DNA of 64,000 nt, from NCBI RefSeq assembly GCF_026183735.1, contig NZ_JAPFRE010000005.1, positions 124,001 through 188,000 on the forward strand, in the 5' to 3' direction. The position numbers and the translations under genes were made by a program. Below the pieces are notes generated by a model. The model was given only the letters and a program-made list of their open reading frames with translations, searched no databases and had not been told where the DNA came from. This document shows positions 45,160 through 53,846 of the stretch, piece by piece. The first letter of the stretch is position 1, and each line of letters opens with the position of its first letter. Source of the stretch: Alteromonas sp. ASW11-130. GTDB taxonomy: Bacteria > Pseudomonadota > Gammaproteobacteria > Enterobacterales > Alteromonadaceae.

Positions 45160-46593
45160 ATGCCCGTTAGACAGTTAGATATCAAACCAGGAAAGAAGCA
45201 GTTTGTTAGTATTGCTATTGTAAGCTTCATTCTACTGATCGGCAGTGGTTGGGCTATCGTTAACGGTGCAGAAGAAGGCGTAAGCTCCCCCTCTTTTTTA
45301 GGCTCTTACGGTACCGCGGTAATTATATTTGAAATGATTACGGCCCTGCTTCTACTGGCACAATTCTTACGTACCGGTCGATTCACTTACGCATTTCTTT
45401 CGATGGCTTATCTATGGGTTGCACTGATCTCACCGGTGCAGATAATTCTATTAACCGAAAGCATATCGGTAGTTTCCGCATTTCATGCTGGCGGTACCGA
45501 AGCCTCATGGCTTTGGACATTCTGGCACATAGGGTTTCCAATAATTATTGCGGTCGCTCTGAGCTTGAACGGTTCAGAACCCGTGGTAACCCATCGACCT
45601 GTATTTTGGGCCTGGTATTTATACTCCGCCGAAATAGTTATCGTGGCGCTTGTACTTTGGCTGACGTTATCGGGGTGGGTAGCATTCCCGCAGGTTGTCA
45701 GCAACGATAATCACTATAGCCATGTCCTGACAGAGGTTATCGGGCCATTAGTAGCCTTCGCGTGCGCGCTTGCTTTACTTATGGTAGTTTTCAAGGGGCG
45801 GTTTAAGACAGATATTTATGCCTGGTTAGCGGTGGCAATGCTTGCTGCGCTATGCGAAAGCATCGTGGCGGTGTATTCGGGTTCACGCTTCAGTGTGGGC
45901 TGGTATGTAGCAAGAATATTAAGTCTTATATCTTCATCGTCTGTTTTCATAGCGCTTCTTTTGAATACCATGACGTTATACCTACGGGTGATAGAACAAA
46001 ATAGGGAGCTTCGTGAAATTGCGTCAATAGACAAACTTTCTCAATTAGCTAACCGACGCGAGTTTGATGAACGTTTAAAGGATGAAGTTAAACGTGCTAT
46101 TCGTGAACGAAAAGAAACCAGCCTGATTATGCTTGATATCGACTTTTTCAAAACGTTTAATGATTCCTACGGACACCCTGCTGGCGATAGATGCATTACG
46201 CAAGTGGCCGCCAGTATTCGTAAATTTATTAGCCGTCCTGCTGATCTGGCCGCACGCTATGGCGGCGAGGAATTTGCAGTATTATTACCCAATACCTCAG
46301 AGCAAGCAGCTTTTGAGCTGGCGGAAGTAATCCGCACCAACATTGCTAGTACGCCCTTTCAGCTTGACGATGGCGATCACGTCACTGTAACAGCCAGCTT
46401 TGGCGTGGCCAGCTTAAATCCGACTTCTACAGCTGATGGCAGCGAGTTAATTAAAAGTGCGGATGCTGCACTTTATTTGGCTAAGCGCTCGGGTAGAAAC
46501 CGTGTCCAACGCCCGACCCAAAGCTGGCACTTTGAACGGCAATGCCAGGAGTCGAAAGTTGAAGGACATCCAGAATTATTACGAAAACACTAG
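45160..46593 (+). CDS. Diguanylate cyclase with membrane sensor domain (MASE4-like)
   Basis: Makes cyclic di-GMP from GTP. 477 aa: an N-terminal integral membrane sensor of about eight helices (~15-275; the WLWTFWHIGFPIIIAVAL segment resembles MASE4), then a GGDEF domain (~290-455) with active-site YGGEEFAVLLP and an inhibitory I-site R-P-A-D five residues before it, so both catalysis and product inhibition look intact. DxxxxxN substrate region: LDIDFFKTFNDSYGHPAGD. No EAL domain. Its stop overlaps the stop of the convergent PAP2 gene by 4 bp. Confidence 0.93.
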   Translation: MPVRQLDIKPGKKQFVSIAIVSFILLIGSGWAIVNGAEEGVSSPSFLGSYGTAVIIFEMITALLLLAQFLRTGRFTYAFLSMAYLWVALISPVQIILLTESISVVSAFHAGGTEASWLWTFWHIGFPIIIAVALSLNGSEPVVTHRPVFWAWYLYSAEIVIVALVLWLTLSGWVAFPQVVSNDNHYSHVLTEVIGPLVAFACALALLMVVFKGRFKTDIYAWLAVAMLAALCESIVAVYSGSRFSVGWYVARILSLISSSSVFIALLLNTMTLYLRVIEQNRELREIASIDKLSQLANRREFDERLKDEVKRAIRERKETSLIMLDIDFFKTFNDSYGHPAGDRCITQVAASIRKFISRPADLAARYGGEEFAVLLPNTSEQAAFELAEVIRTNIASTPFQLDDGDHVTVTASFGVASLNPTSTADGSELIKSADAALYLAKRSGRNRVQRPTQSWHFERQCQESKVEGHPELLRKH

Positions 46594-47270
46594 TCAGCTC
46601 GTCGCAAGCGAAAATATTTCGCTATATGAAAGCACATCATTGCCCAAAACGCGCCAGCACACCAACCGGCAACCACATCACTTGGCCAATGTACTCCAAG
46701 ATAAACGCGTGATGCGCCAACTAATACCATAGTAAATAAAGCGACAAAAAAGACCAATGCTTTAATCGCACGCCGCTTCTGAACTTGAGCCAGCAATCCT
46801 GCTAGCGTTAAATAGGTCACCGCCGACATCATGGCGTGCCCAGATGGGAAGCTACTGGTGTAAATTCGGGTATGATGAGGCACTAACTCTGGACGAGGAC
46901 GAGAAAAACCAAATTTTAATGCAAAGCTGACCAAAATACCGGAAATGATGGCAACCAATAAAAACAAAGCCATGCGTTTGCGATCGATTAGTAACAGGTA
47001 GCACGCAACCACAAATGTAATCACTACCAAAAGCCAGTTACTTCCTAGAGCCGTCGAGTCACGCATGATTTCTTCCAACCAAGTGGGCCCCACGGGGTCA
47101 GATAAGTCTGCGCTGCTACGTAAGGCGTACATAATAGTGGAGTCAATCTCGAACGTCTCCCCTGCTGTTATCACCATAGCTAGCTTTAGAAAAACCCAGC
47201 ATAATCCGCTGAGCAACCAAACAATAAGTAAAGTTCGTGGCGCGAATAAAGTCGACTTGTTTGTCACCAT
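46590..47270 (-). CDS. PAP2-family phosphatase
   Basis: Integral membrane lipid phosphatase of the type-2 phosphatidic acid phosphatase family (relatives: PgpB, BcrC). From ATG 47270 it has 226 aa; six hydrophobic segments and the three catalytic motifs KFGFSRPRP, FPSGHAMM and SRVYLGVHWPSDVVAG. The frame is open back to a TTG at 47339 and no ribosome site decides the start. Substrate could be phosphatidylglycerophosphate, diacylglycerol pyrophosphate or undecaprenyl diphosphate. Confidence 0.88.
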   Translation of the reverse strand: MVTNKSTLFAPRTLLIVWLLSGLCWVFLKLAMVITAGETFEIDSTIMYALRSSADLSDPVGPTWLEEIMRDSTALGSNWLLVVITFVVACYLLLIDRKRMALFLLVAIISGILVSFALKFGFSRPRPELVPHHTRIYTSSFPSGHAMMSAVTYLTLAGLLAQVQKRRAIKALVFFVALFTMVLVGASRVYLGVHWPSDVVAGWCAGAFWAMMCFHIAKYFRLRRAD

Positions 47271-47356
47271 AGCATTGTTCTGATTAGGTATTTTATTGTT
47301 AATACCGCTTTTTATGGCAAAGTGATCAGCAAGCACCAAATAGCGCAGCGGGAACG

Positions 47357-47671
47357 CTAATTTTTGTCACCCCCCATACAGTTGGGTGACGGCACGACGC
47401 TTTTACCGCGCTTCTCCCATTCGTTTGGAGTATAAGTATGCAACGACAACGCATGAACCGGGCCTGCTAGCGCTTCACTTAACAGTTCGTTCACTTTACG
47501 ATGGCGTTGAATTAATTTAAGACCAGTAAAAGATTCGCTGACAATAGTGACTTTCCAGTGACTTTGTGCGCCACTTGGCACATTGTGCATATGGCTTTCA
47601 TCCAATACATTCAATGTGACGGGGGAAAGGTGCGCGTTAAGCGTTGATTCAATAAATGATTTCACCTGCAT
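47357..47671 (-). CDS. bolA: BolA-family protein
   Basis: Small (104 aa) BolA/IbaG-type protein that works with monothiol glutaredoxins on [2Fe-2S] clusters and, in E. coli, affects cell shape under stress. Conserved features: the HMHNVPSGAQSHWKVTIVSE strand, FTGLKLIQRHRKVNELL helix with the invariant His, and VHALSLHTYTPNEWE, typical of BolA itself. It starts 3 bp after the alkB-type gene stop, so the two are probably co-transcribed. Confidence 0.93.
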   Translation of the reverse strand: MQVKSFIESTLNAHLSPVTLNVLDESHMHNVPSGAQSHWKVTIVSESFTGLKLIQRHRKVNELLSEALAGPVHALSLHTYTPNEWEKRGKSVVPSPNCMGGDKN

Positions 47672-47674
47672 TGA

Positions 47675-48298
47675 TCATTCCTGTGGATAAATATAGCGAA
47701 ATGTTAGGTTGATTCTATCACCTACTGGCTTTGCGGTCTTGCTTATACCGTGCAGATAATACTGCTGGGTGCGACCCGCCATTATAAGCAAGCTTCCATG
47801 TTCTAGTGTCAGACTATGCCGTTGCGAGGTTGTTCGATGTTTAAAGATGAATGGCCGTTCAGCACCTAGCGTGACTGAAGCAATGACAGGTTGGTTACCC
47901 AGCTCTGGTTCATTATCTGCGTGCAGGCCCATGCTGTCTTGTCCATGCCGATACCAATTGAGCAGTACACTATTATATCGACTACCTGTTACAGACTCAC
48001 AGCGTTGTTTTAACGAAAGTAATGGGAATACCCAGGGTTCAGGCTTCAATGTGAGGCCTGAATATCGATAAATACAATCAGGATCGCCGTGCCACGCTTG
48101 TAGCCGAGGAACCCAATGTTGCTTACCGTATAATTGGACTTTTTCTTGTTGCCAGGCTATTTCTTTGCGCAATACATCTAAAAGTTGGTCGGCTTCTGCG
48201 TGAGCAAGCCAGTTAGCATAATAAGTTACATTCGCATCAGGAAGAGGTAAACTCTCGCCCTCATTAGTTGAATTTTCAAACAAACCTGGCTGTTTCAA
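47675..48298 (-). CDS. alkB: AlkB-family Fe(II)/2-oxoglutarate DNA-repair dioxygenase
   Basis: Oxidative demethylase for alkylated bases. 207 aa, closest in style to short AlkB/ALKBH2-like proteins. Iron ligands: HxD in LHADNEPELG (~124-126) and a later His in YYLHGISK; 2-oxoglutarate-binding RxNLTFR in GDRINLTFRYI. The start appears to be TTG at 48298, with GAGG 7 nt upstream and no nearby in-frame ATG. Only 13 bp separate it from the divergent rlmG start, so the promoters overlap the other gene's leader. Confidence 0.88.
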   Translation of the reverse strand: MKQPGLFENSTNEGESLPLPDANVTYYANWLAHAEADQLLDVLRKEIAWQQEKVQLYGKQHWVPRLQAWHGDPDCIYRYSGLTLKPEPWVFPLLSLKQRCESVTGSRYNSVLLNWYRHGQDSMGLHADNEPELGNQPVIASVTLGAERPFIFKHRTTSQRHSLTLEHGSLLIMAGRTQQYYLHGISKTAKPVGDRINLTFRYIYPQE

Positions 48299-48311
48299 CG
48301 TTGCACCTCAA

Positions 48312-49520
48312 ATGAACAATAGAAAATTGAATACAACATTTTTGTTTCGCGATCGCGAATTGCACTTAATTCGTTATCCTGCTCAATCGCAACATGTTAG
48401 CTTGCAAGCATGGGATAGCGCAGATGAATTACTCATTGACTATATCATGGAATCCACTGAGCCTGAACGACTGCATAACATGTTAATTCTTAACGATGAG
48501 TTCGGCGCATTGGGTTGCTGGTTTGCTGATCTTACCCCCTCGTGGGTGTCTGATTCGTGGATCGCCCACCGATCGCTGCATGATAATTTATGCGCGAACC
48601 ACTATGAGGTAGAAGTTTGCGACAACAAGCTTGTTCAGCAACCAGTGAAGACGAATACCAGTATCAATCCGTTACCAGACAGCCCCAATATTGTTCTAAT
48701 TAAAATACCACGAACGCTTAACCTACTGGAGCATCAATTAATCGAGCTGATGAAAGTTGCTACCCCAGAAACGAAAATAGTCGCGGCGGGGAAAGTCAAA
48801 AGTATAACGCGGAACGTACTTCAACTTTTTGAAAAATACGTTGGGCACCCTACTACATCGTTAGCAAAAAAGAAGTCTCGGTTAGTTTTCGCTTCGCCAA
48901 CGCAAGCGAAGTTACACAAACCTTTAACCTCACCCTTCCCCATTGTCTGGCAACATAGGCTTTACACTGGCTTAAATATTACCTTAAGTAACCACGCAAA
49001 CGTATTTTCCAGTCAATCGATAGACATTGGCGCAAGAATAATGCTTGAACACATGCAGGTGGAGGAAACTGACCACCTAATTGATTTGGGGTGTGGTAAC
49101 GGTGTACTCGGCTTAAACGCTTTAGCTTTAATGCCTGGAATTCGCGTCTGTTTTATTGATGAATCCTATATGGCTTTAGCCTCTGCGGAGCAAAACGTGC
49201 GAGATAATTTTCCGGCACAGCTTCCAAACTGCCAATTCATCGCCAGCAATTGTTTGGAAGAAGTAGTGAATAGCGCTGGCGCTCCGACGGTTACAAAGAT
49301 TGTTTGTAATCCCCCTTTTCATCAACAAAACTCAATCACGGATCATATTGCCTGGCAGATGTTTCAAGATTCTAAACGCGTATTGAAAAAGGGGGGACAG
49401 TTAAGTGTGGTAGGAAATCGGCATCTTGATTATCACAGTAAGTTGAAGCGAATATTCGGTGGCGTTAAGCTTGTCGCCAGTAATCAAAAATTTGTCATAT
49501 TGCGCGCCGTAAAGCGATAA
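48312..49520 (+). CDS. rlmG: RlmG, 23S rRNA G1835 methyltransferase
   Basis: S-adenosylmethionine-dependent N2-guanine methyltransferase of the RsmC/RlmG family. 402 aa: a degenerate N-terminal methyltransferase-like domain and a catalytic C-terminal domain with SAM motif LIDLGCGNGVLGLNAL, acidic FIDESYMAL and catalytic NPPFHQ (CNPPFHQQNSITD). Slightly longer than the E. coli enzyme (378). It is followed at once by the cyclophilin gene. Confidence 0.9.
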   Translation: MNNRKLNTTFLFRDRELHLIRYPAQSQHVSLQAWDSADELLIDYIMESTEPERLHNMLILNDEFGALGCWFADLTPSWVSDSWIAHRSLHDNLCANHYEVEVCDNKLVQQPVKTNTSINPLPDSPNIVLIKIPRTLNLLEHQLIELMKVATPETKIVAAGKVKSITRNVLQLFEKYVGHPTTSLAKKKSRLVFASPTQAKLHKPLTSPFPIVWQHRLYTGLNITLSNHANVFSSQSIDIGARIMLEHMQVEETDHLIDLGCGNGVLGLNALALMPGIRVCFIDESYMALASAEQNVRDNFPAQLPNCQFIASNCLEEVVNSAGAPTVTKIVCNPPFHQQNSITDHIAWQMFQDSKRVLKKGGQLSVVGNRHLDYHSKLKRIFGGVKLVASNQKFVILRAVKR

Positions 49521-49537
49521 CGTTGAGGAAAGTCACG

Positions 49538-50149
49538 ATGATTAGAAAATTATTCGCCAGTTGTTTAATCACCCTGTATGTATTGGTATCTACGATGGTA
49601 AATGCCAAACCTATAGACGATGGGGCAAAGGTGCAGCCTGATAATTATTATCCGCGAGTAAAGCTAGAGACCTCAATGGGCGATATCGTGGTCGAGTTAG
49701 ATCGTCGCCGCGCGCCCATCACCGTTAATAATTTCCTTCGCTACGCTGCCAATGGCCTCTACAACAACACCATTTTCCATCGTACGGTACCTGGTTTCGT
49801 AGTGCAGGGGGGGGGCTATTCGCCAGAGTTAGACGAGAAAGTCACTTATGATCCTATTTTCAATGAATCAGGCAGTGGACTAACGAATGACCTGCATACT
49901 ATCGCTATGGCGCGTCAGAACAATCCTCACTCAGCCACCAGACAGTTCTTTTTTAACATCAATGATAATGATAGCCTCAACCCTGGTAGAAACTGGGGCT
50001 ATTCTGTGTTTGGTATGATTGTCGAAGGTTCTGAAATCGTAGACAAAATGGCTGAAGTAGAAACAGAGTATAAGGTGGCACTGGGAGAACACAATGCTCC
50101 AAAAGAAATGATTATTCTTAAAAAAATGACGGTGCTGCCGCCGCTTTAA
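49538..50149 (+). CDS. Secreted cyclophilin-type peptidyl-prolyl isomerase
   Basis: Periplasmic PPIase of the PpiA type. From ATG 49538 (GAGGAAA upstream) it has 203 aa: signal peptide (~1-25, ends VNAKP), and a cyclophilin domain with IFHRTVPGFVVQGGGYSPE, MARQNNPHSATRQFFFNIND and the NWGYSVFGMIVEGSEIVDKM segment. It includes the catalytic Arg in FHR. Gap to rlmG is 17 bp, so likely the same transcript. Its stop overlaps the convergent gene's stop by 4 bp. Confidence 0.9.
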   Translation: MIRKLFASCLITLYVLVSTMVNAKPIDDGAKVQPDNYYPRVKLETSMGDIVVELDRRRAPITVNNFLRYAANGLYNNTIFHRTVPGFVVQGGGYSPELDEKVTYDPIFNESGSGLTNDLHTIAMARQNNPHSATRQFFFNINDNDSLNPGRNWGYSVFGMIVEGSEIVDKMAEVETEYKVALGEHNAPKEMIILKKMTVLPPL

Positions 50150-51153
50150 CGGACGCTTTCATTTACTCTTCTTGCTTCGTTTGGCGGAGAAATGTCATTT
50201 TTCCGCCACTCACATCGTCCGCTTGACTCCGGCTCATACCACGTTTCTGGTAATGCGTTAATAACGTCCCTGACCTCTGTAATAAGTGGATGAGAGAGCA
50301 ATAAACGCGTTTCATCACTAATATCAGAATCTAATTCAAAAACCTGTTTTCTATAAATCAAGGCGGCAAAATCCCTGAAAAATGGTTGGGCGATAAGTCT
50401 ATGTAATATAATTCCCTCAGCATAGGCTTTTTCTAATCCTTCTTTCAGGCGTTTAGCCAACTGGGCCCTATCCTTGTGGATATAAAAACGAATAACGTTC
50501 GGATAATAAAGGGCAACATACGGATAAATCACCATATTTGGGTGACTATTTAATTCTTCGCAGACTTCTATAACTGAGCGGGGAAAATAATCAACGAATC
50601 TAGTTTCCAGCAACCTGTAGGTCATATCGTGGTCTGCGCCAGCAACGTTAAAGCCATTCGAGTCTAAAACACTAAAATCTCGCCAGTCTCGTCCTTGTAC
50701 AGCGGTCATACTTTTGATCTTCGCTTCTGACATAGGTTGGCTAAATCGTTTATCACTCTGATTAACAACCAATATGCGATAACTAAATAGATCAGCCGAT
50801 AAGGGGAAAGAAACCGTTAAGAAATTCTCCTCTTTAACCTGCGTGTTTATGCCCCAGATCACGTCAGTTAGGGCCCTTTCTAAGCCCAACTGTTGTCGTT
50901 TTTGCAGTGTAGGTATATTTTCTATCTCGACTATCGCCTTTCCGTACGTCTCTTCCGTTAATTCTAGTGCCATTACCAGAAGCCCATGGTAATACTCGAA
51001 CAATTCGCTTCCGATTTGTCCCTGAGGAATGCGGATAACTTGCACGTCTTCGTCACGGTTGGCGAACGCAAAGTCAGTCGTTCCCATTACTATCGTAAGG
51101 TAAAATAATAAAAACTTGAAATTCGTCCTGAAGCTGCGGCATCGATTGATCAT
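50146..51153 (-). CDS. Periplasmic solute-binding-like protein
   Basis: 335-residue secreted protein (signal peptide ~1-31) with the organisation of family-3 solute-binding domains: VQVIRIPQGQIGSELFEYYHGLLVMALE near the mature start, a hinge region, and YPYVALYYPNVIRFYIHKDRAQLAKRLKEGLEKAYAEG, typical of a binding-protein C lobe. No transporter genes are adjacent, so it may be a stand-alone sensor or unpaired binding protein. GGAGA lies 6 nt before ATG 51153. Ligand unknown. Confidence 0.7.
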   Translation of the reverse strand: MINRCRSFRTNFKFLLFYLTIVMGTTDFAFANRDEDVQVIRIPQGQIGSELFEYYHGLLVMALELTEETYGKAIVEIENIPTLQKRQQLGLERALTDVIWGINTQVKEENFLTVSFPLSADLFSYRILVVNQSDKRFSQPMSEAKIKSMTAVQGRDWRDFSVLDSNGFNVAGADHDMTYRLLETRFVDYFPRSVIEVCEELNSHPNMVIYPYVALYYPNVIRFYIHKDRAQLAKRLKEGLEKAYAEGIILHRLIAQPFFRDFAALIYRKQVFELDSDISDETRLLLSHPLITEVRDVINALPETWYEPESSGRCEWRKNDISPPNEARRVNESVR

Positions 51154-51723
51154 TTGACTCTCCGCGACCGCACAATATTCATGTTTTACGCCTTATATTG
51201 CTATAGCCAACTGTTTAAGTAAGCTTGGGTGTTTGGCGGCTGACACGCTACAGCCCGAATTATTGCAAATTATATACTCAGCGATGATGAGTAAATGATA
51301 GTTCAAAAAAACAACAGTGTGAAGAAGCGACTGCGCCCAGTTAGGTTGAAAGTGAGTAATAAGGGATCGTTCGTGACAGGCTATTGTTAAGCTTAACAAT
51401 AGTCTATTCCCACATGGGATAAGTCGATAAAAGGGGTTAGGCTGTCGAGCAACTGCTATGCTGACCACGATACTATACAACTTTATGCTTTAAGGAATAA
51501 ATAATCTATTCGTTTACCCTCTCCTCCCCACGCAAAATCAGCCTACCGTAAGATAGCTCACACCACGTCTTACCTCAATCAAACGCAGTAGTAATTATAT
51601 TGCTGCTTTATCAAGACAGTTACCACTTTTAAGTGTACTAAGCCTTTCTACCCGGGAGGCGATGATAATAAGGGAGATAAATCTATGCATTAGGCTAGCT
51701 TCGATTATAGGCAGAAAAAGCGC
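51154..51723. other. Intergenic region with a perfect 22-bp palindrome
   Basis: 570 bp without a credible gene. The main feature is the palindrome at 51381-51402 (half-site CTATTGTTAAG), described separately. Another AT-rich stretch (51590-51720) shows nothing clear. Confidence 0.5.
51381..51402. promoter_or_regulatory. Perfect 22-bp palindrome, candidate operator
   Basis: Half-site CTATTGTTAAG followed directly by its exact reverse complement, no spacer. It lies ~230 bp upstream of the binding-protein-like gene. No T-run follows, and the zero-length loop is unsuitable for a terminator, so a protein-binding site is more likely. Confidence 0.5.
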
Positions 51724-52218
51724 TTAGCTAAGATTAAGCCAAAGTAAATTACTGGCTTTACGCGAATTGGGAAAAAAGTATTGCCCATACATTACGAATC
51801 CATGATTCTTTAGAAGCGCAATAGAACGCGTATTACCCGGGTCGCAAAGTGCTGTTAAAAAGGTCAAACCAAACTCGTTTTTTGCCTTCTCAATAATTTC
51901 TGTAACCGCTGCCGAAGCAATTCCTTTTCCCCTGCCCTTAGGTAGAAAAGCAAACCCCAAATCAGGACACTTAAAAACATTCCGATTGAGCAAGCCACAT
52001 AGTCCAACAGCGTCACTTAGGTATGCCTCAACAACCCATAAGCCATAACCATGCTCGTCAAAATGCTGAAGATTTTGCCTAATGTAACATTTCGCGTCAG
52101 CTTCACTATAGACCCCCCGATCCCCTATAAATTGCAAGCATTGAGGGTCGTTTAACAGCGCAATGACAAACGGTGTATCGTCCGCATGTAGTTTTCGGAA
52201 TCTAATCGCCGTATTCAC
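51724..52218 (-). CDS. GNAT-family N-acetyltransferase
   Basis: 164-residue acetyltransferase of the RimJ/RimL-like GNAT group, possibly acetylating a ribosomal or other protein N terminus, or a small amine. Features: TAIRFRKLHADDTPFVIALLND at the N terminus, the acetyl-CoA loop LPKGRGKGIASAA, and ALLKNHGFVMYGQ near the C terminus. The start is GTG at 52218, three bp after the epmA stop, so it is translated from the epmA transcript. Confidence 0.87.
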   Translation of the reverse strand: MNTAIRFRKLHADDTPFVIALLNDPQCLQFIGDRGVYSEADAKCYIRQNLQHFDEHGYGLWVVEAYLSDAVGLCGLLNRNVFKCPDLGFAFLPKGRGKGIASAAVTEIIEKAKNEFGLTFLTALCDPGNTRSIALLKNHGFVMYGQYFFPNSRKASNLLWLNLS

Positions 52219-52221
52219 GAA

Positions 52222-53193
52222 TTAGGCACGCGAAACGGGAAAACTAATCACCTGATCAATATGATTAGCTCCAGTCTTAAGCATAAGCAAACGGTCTACT
52301 CCCAAGGCCACCCCCGCGCACGGCGGTAAGCCGCATTCCAGTGCAGCTAAAAAACGTTCATCCGATTCAACTACGGGCAGTCCTAACGACTTTCTTTGTT
52401 CTATATCATTATCGAAGCGACGACGTTGCTCCTGTGCATCGCCTAACTCATTAAAGCCATTCGCCAGTTCGATACCTTTAAAGTAAACTTCAAAGCGATC
52501 TGCCACCCGCCTGTCATTTTGACTTAATTTAGCGAGTGCAGCCTGACTAGCGGGAAAACCATACACAAAACACGGTTCTTCCTGACCTATAATGGGCTCA
52601 ATTTTGTAGCTAAACAGTAATTGCAACATCGCGTCTTTGTCTAAAACGTCATTTCCATGTACGTCTATATGCTGTTCACATAATGTTTGCTGCAACGATT
52701 CAATAGAAACGGTAAGCGGATCAATGCCGAGAGTTTCTGCAAATACTTGTTGATAACTTTTGCGCTGTGCCTGACTTACCCCCAAGATTAGCGTAAGCAA
52801 GTCATCCATCTCATCCATAAGCCGATGATGATCAAACCCGGGTCGGTACCACTCCAACATTGTAAATTCTGGATTATGCCAGCGTCCTTCTCCCTCGTGT
52901 CGAAACGCCTTACCTATTTGGTAGCACGGTCCAACCTCAGCACAAAGCAAACGCTTCATAGCATATTCAGGTGATGTTTGTAGATATAGGGTCTTATCAG
53001 TACCGTCTTTCGCATAGTTGAATTGGGTCGAAAACGCTGCCAGATGGACATCAGTGACGGTACCATTTGAAAGCAGAGGAGTCTCCACTTCGATAACCTC
53101 TCGGTCAGCGAAAAATTGGCGAATAGAGTGTAGCAGCTCAGCGCGTGCGTGAATGTTGGCGAGCGTTGCTGTAGGTTTCCAAGATTGATTCAT
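52222..53193 (-). CDS. epmA: EpmA, EF-P-(R)-beta-lysine ligase
   Basis: Lysyl-tRNA-synthetase paralogue (PoxA/GenX/YjeA) that attaches (R)-beta-lysine to Lys34 of EF-P. 323 aa, equal in length to E. coli EpmA (325), with class II motif 2 (FRHEGEGRWHNPEFTMLEWY split over ~91-110) and motif 3 (PCAGVALGVDRLLML). No anticodon-binding domain is present. Partner genes efp (48 bp upstream) and epmB (just beyond efp) form a compact modification locus. Confidence 0.96.
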   Translation of the reverse strand: MNQSWKPTATLANIHARAELLHSIRQFFADREVIEVETPLLSNGTVTDVHLAAFSTQFNYAKDGTDKTLYLQTSPEYAMKRLLCAEVGPCYQIGKAFRHEGEGRWHNPEFTMLEWYRPGFDHHRLMDEMDDLLTLILGVSQAQRKSYQQVFAETLGIDPLTVSIESLQQTLCEQHIDVHGNDVLDKDAMLQLLFSYKIEPIIGQEEPCFVYGFPASQAALAKLSQNDRRVADRFEVYFKGIELANGFNELGDAQEQRRRFDNDIEQRKSLGLPVVESDERFLAALECGLPPCAGVALGVDRLLMLKTGANHIDQVISFPVSRA

Positions 53194-53203
53194 AAGGTGA
53201 GAT

Positions 53204-53228
53204 ATGCGTCAGATTAACACTGACGCAT
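53204..53228 (-). repeat. Hairpin between efp and epmA
   Basis: Perfect stem ATGCGTCAG / CTGACGCAT with a 7-nt loop in the 48-bp gap between efp and epmA. No T-run follows on the minus strand; it could tune downstream epmA expression or stabilise the efp message. Confidence 0.6.
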
Positions 53229-53241
53229 TCTAATATAGCGT

Positions 53242-53811
53242 TTATTTTTGTGCGCGAGAAACGTATTCACCCGAGCGAGTATCCACTTTAATTACTTCGC
53301 CGGTTTGTACGAATAAAGGAACACGTACAACTGCACCAGTACTCAAGGTCGCTGGTTTTCCACCTGTTCCGGCGGTATCCCCTTTTAAACCAGGATCGGT
53401 TTCGGTGATTTCCAGCTCTACGAAATTAGGCGGAGTGACTGTAATAGGCGTGCCGTTCCATAATGTAATAGTGCAAACATCATTTTCTTTCAGCCACTTA
53501 ACATTTTCACCTACAGCTTTTTCGTCCGCCGCAATTTGTTCGAATGTTTCGTTATTCATAAAGTGGTAGAATTCGCCATCTGAGTACAGGTAAGCAAGTT
53601 CGGTGTCCAATACATCAGCACCTTCTACCGTTTCGCCAGAGCGAAATGTTTTTTCCAGCACTTTGCCGGAAATCAGCTTGCGAATTTTAACGCGATTGAA
53701 CGCCTGACCTTTACCGGGTTTAACATATTCATTTTCAAGGATGTTACAAGGTTCGCCGTCTAACATGATTTTGAGACCGCCCTTGAACTCGTTTGTACTG
53801 TAATTAGCCAT
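53242..53811 (-). CDS. efp: Elongation factor P
   Basis: Translation factor that rescues ribosomes stalled at polyproline motifs. 189 aa (E. coli 188), with three beta domains; the modification loop [12 protein letters not shown] places Lys34 as the beta-lysylation site, and [20 protein letters not shown] and the C-terminal [14 protein letters not shown] are typical. Lys34 and neighbouring EpmA and EpmB indicate the beta-lysine (not rhamnose) form of EF-P. Confidence 0.98.
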   Translation of the reverse strand: MANYSTNEFKGGLKIMLDGEPCNILENEYVKPGKGQAFNRVKIRKLISGKVLEKTFRSGETVEGADVLDTELAYLYSDGEFYHFMNNETFEQIAADEKAVGENVKWLKENDVCTITLWNGTPITVTPPNFVELEITETDPGLKGDTAGTGGKPATLSTGAVVRVPLFVQTGEVIKVDTRSGEYVSRAQK

Positions 53812-53846
53812 AATTCCTCTGACAGAATAAAAGGTGTAAAAATTTA

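Noticed and set aside
51193..51480. 95-codon minus-strand frame around the 22-bp palindrome.
   Set aside because: No ribosome site and no family resemblance; the palindrome inside it fits non-coding DNA better.
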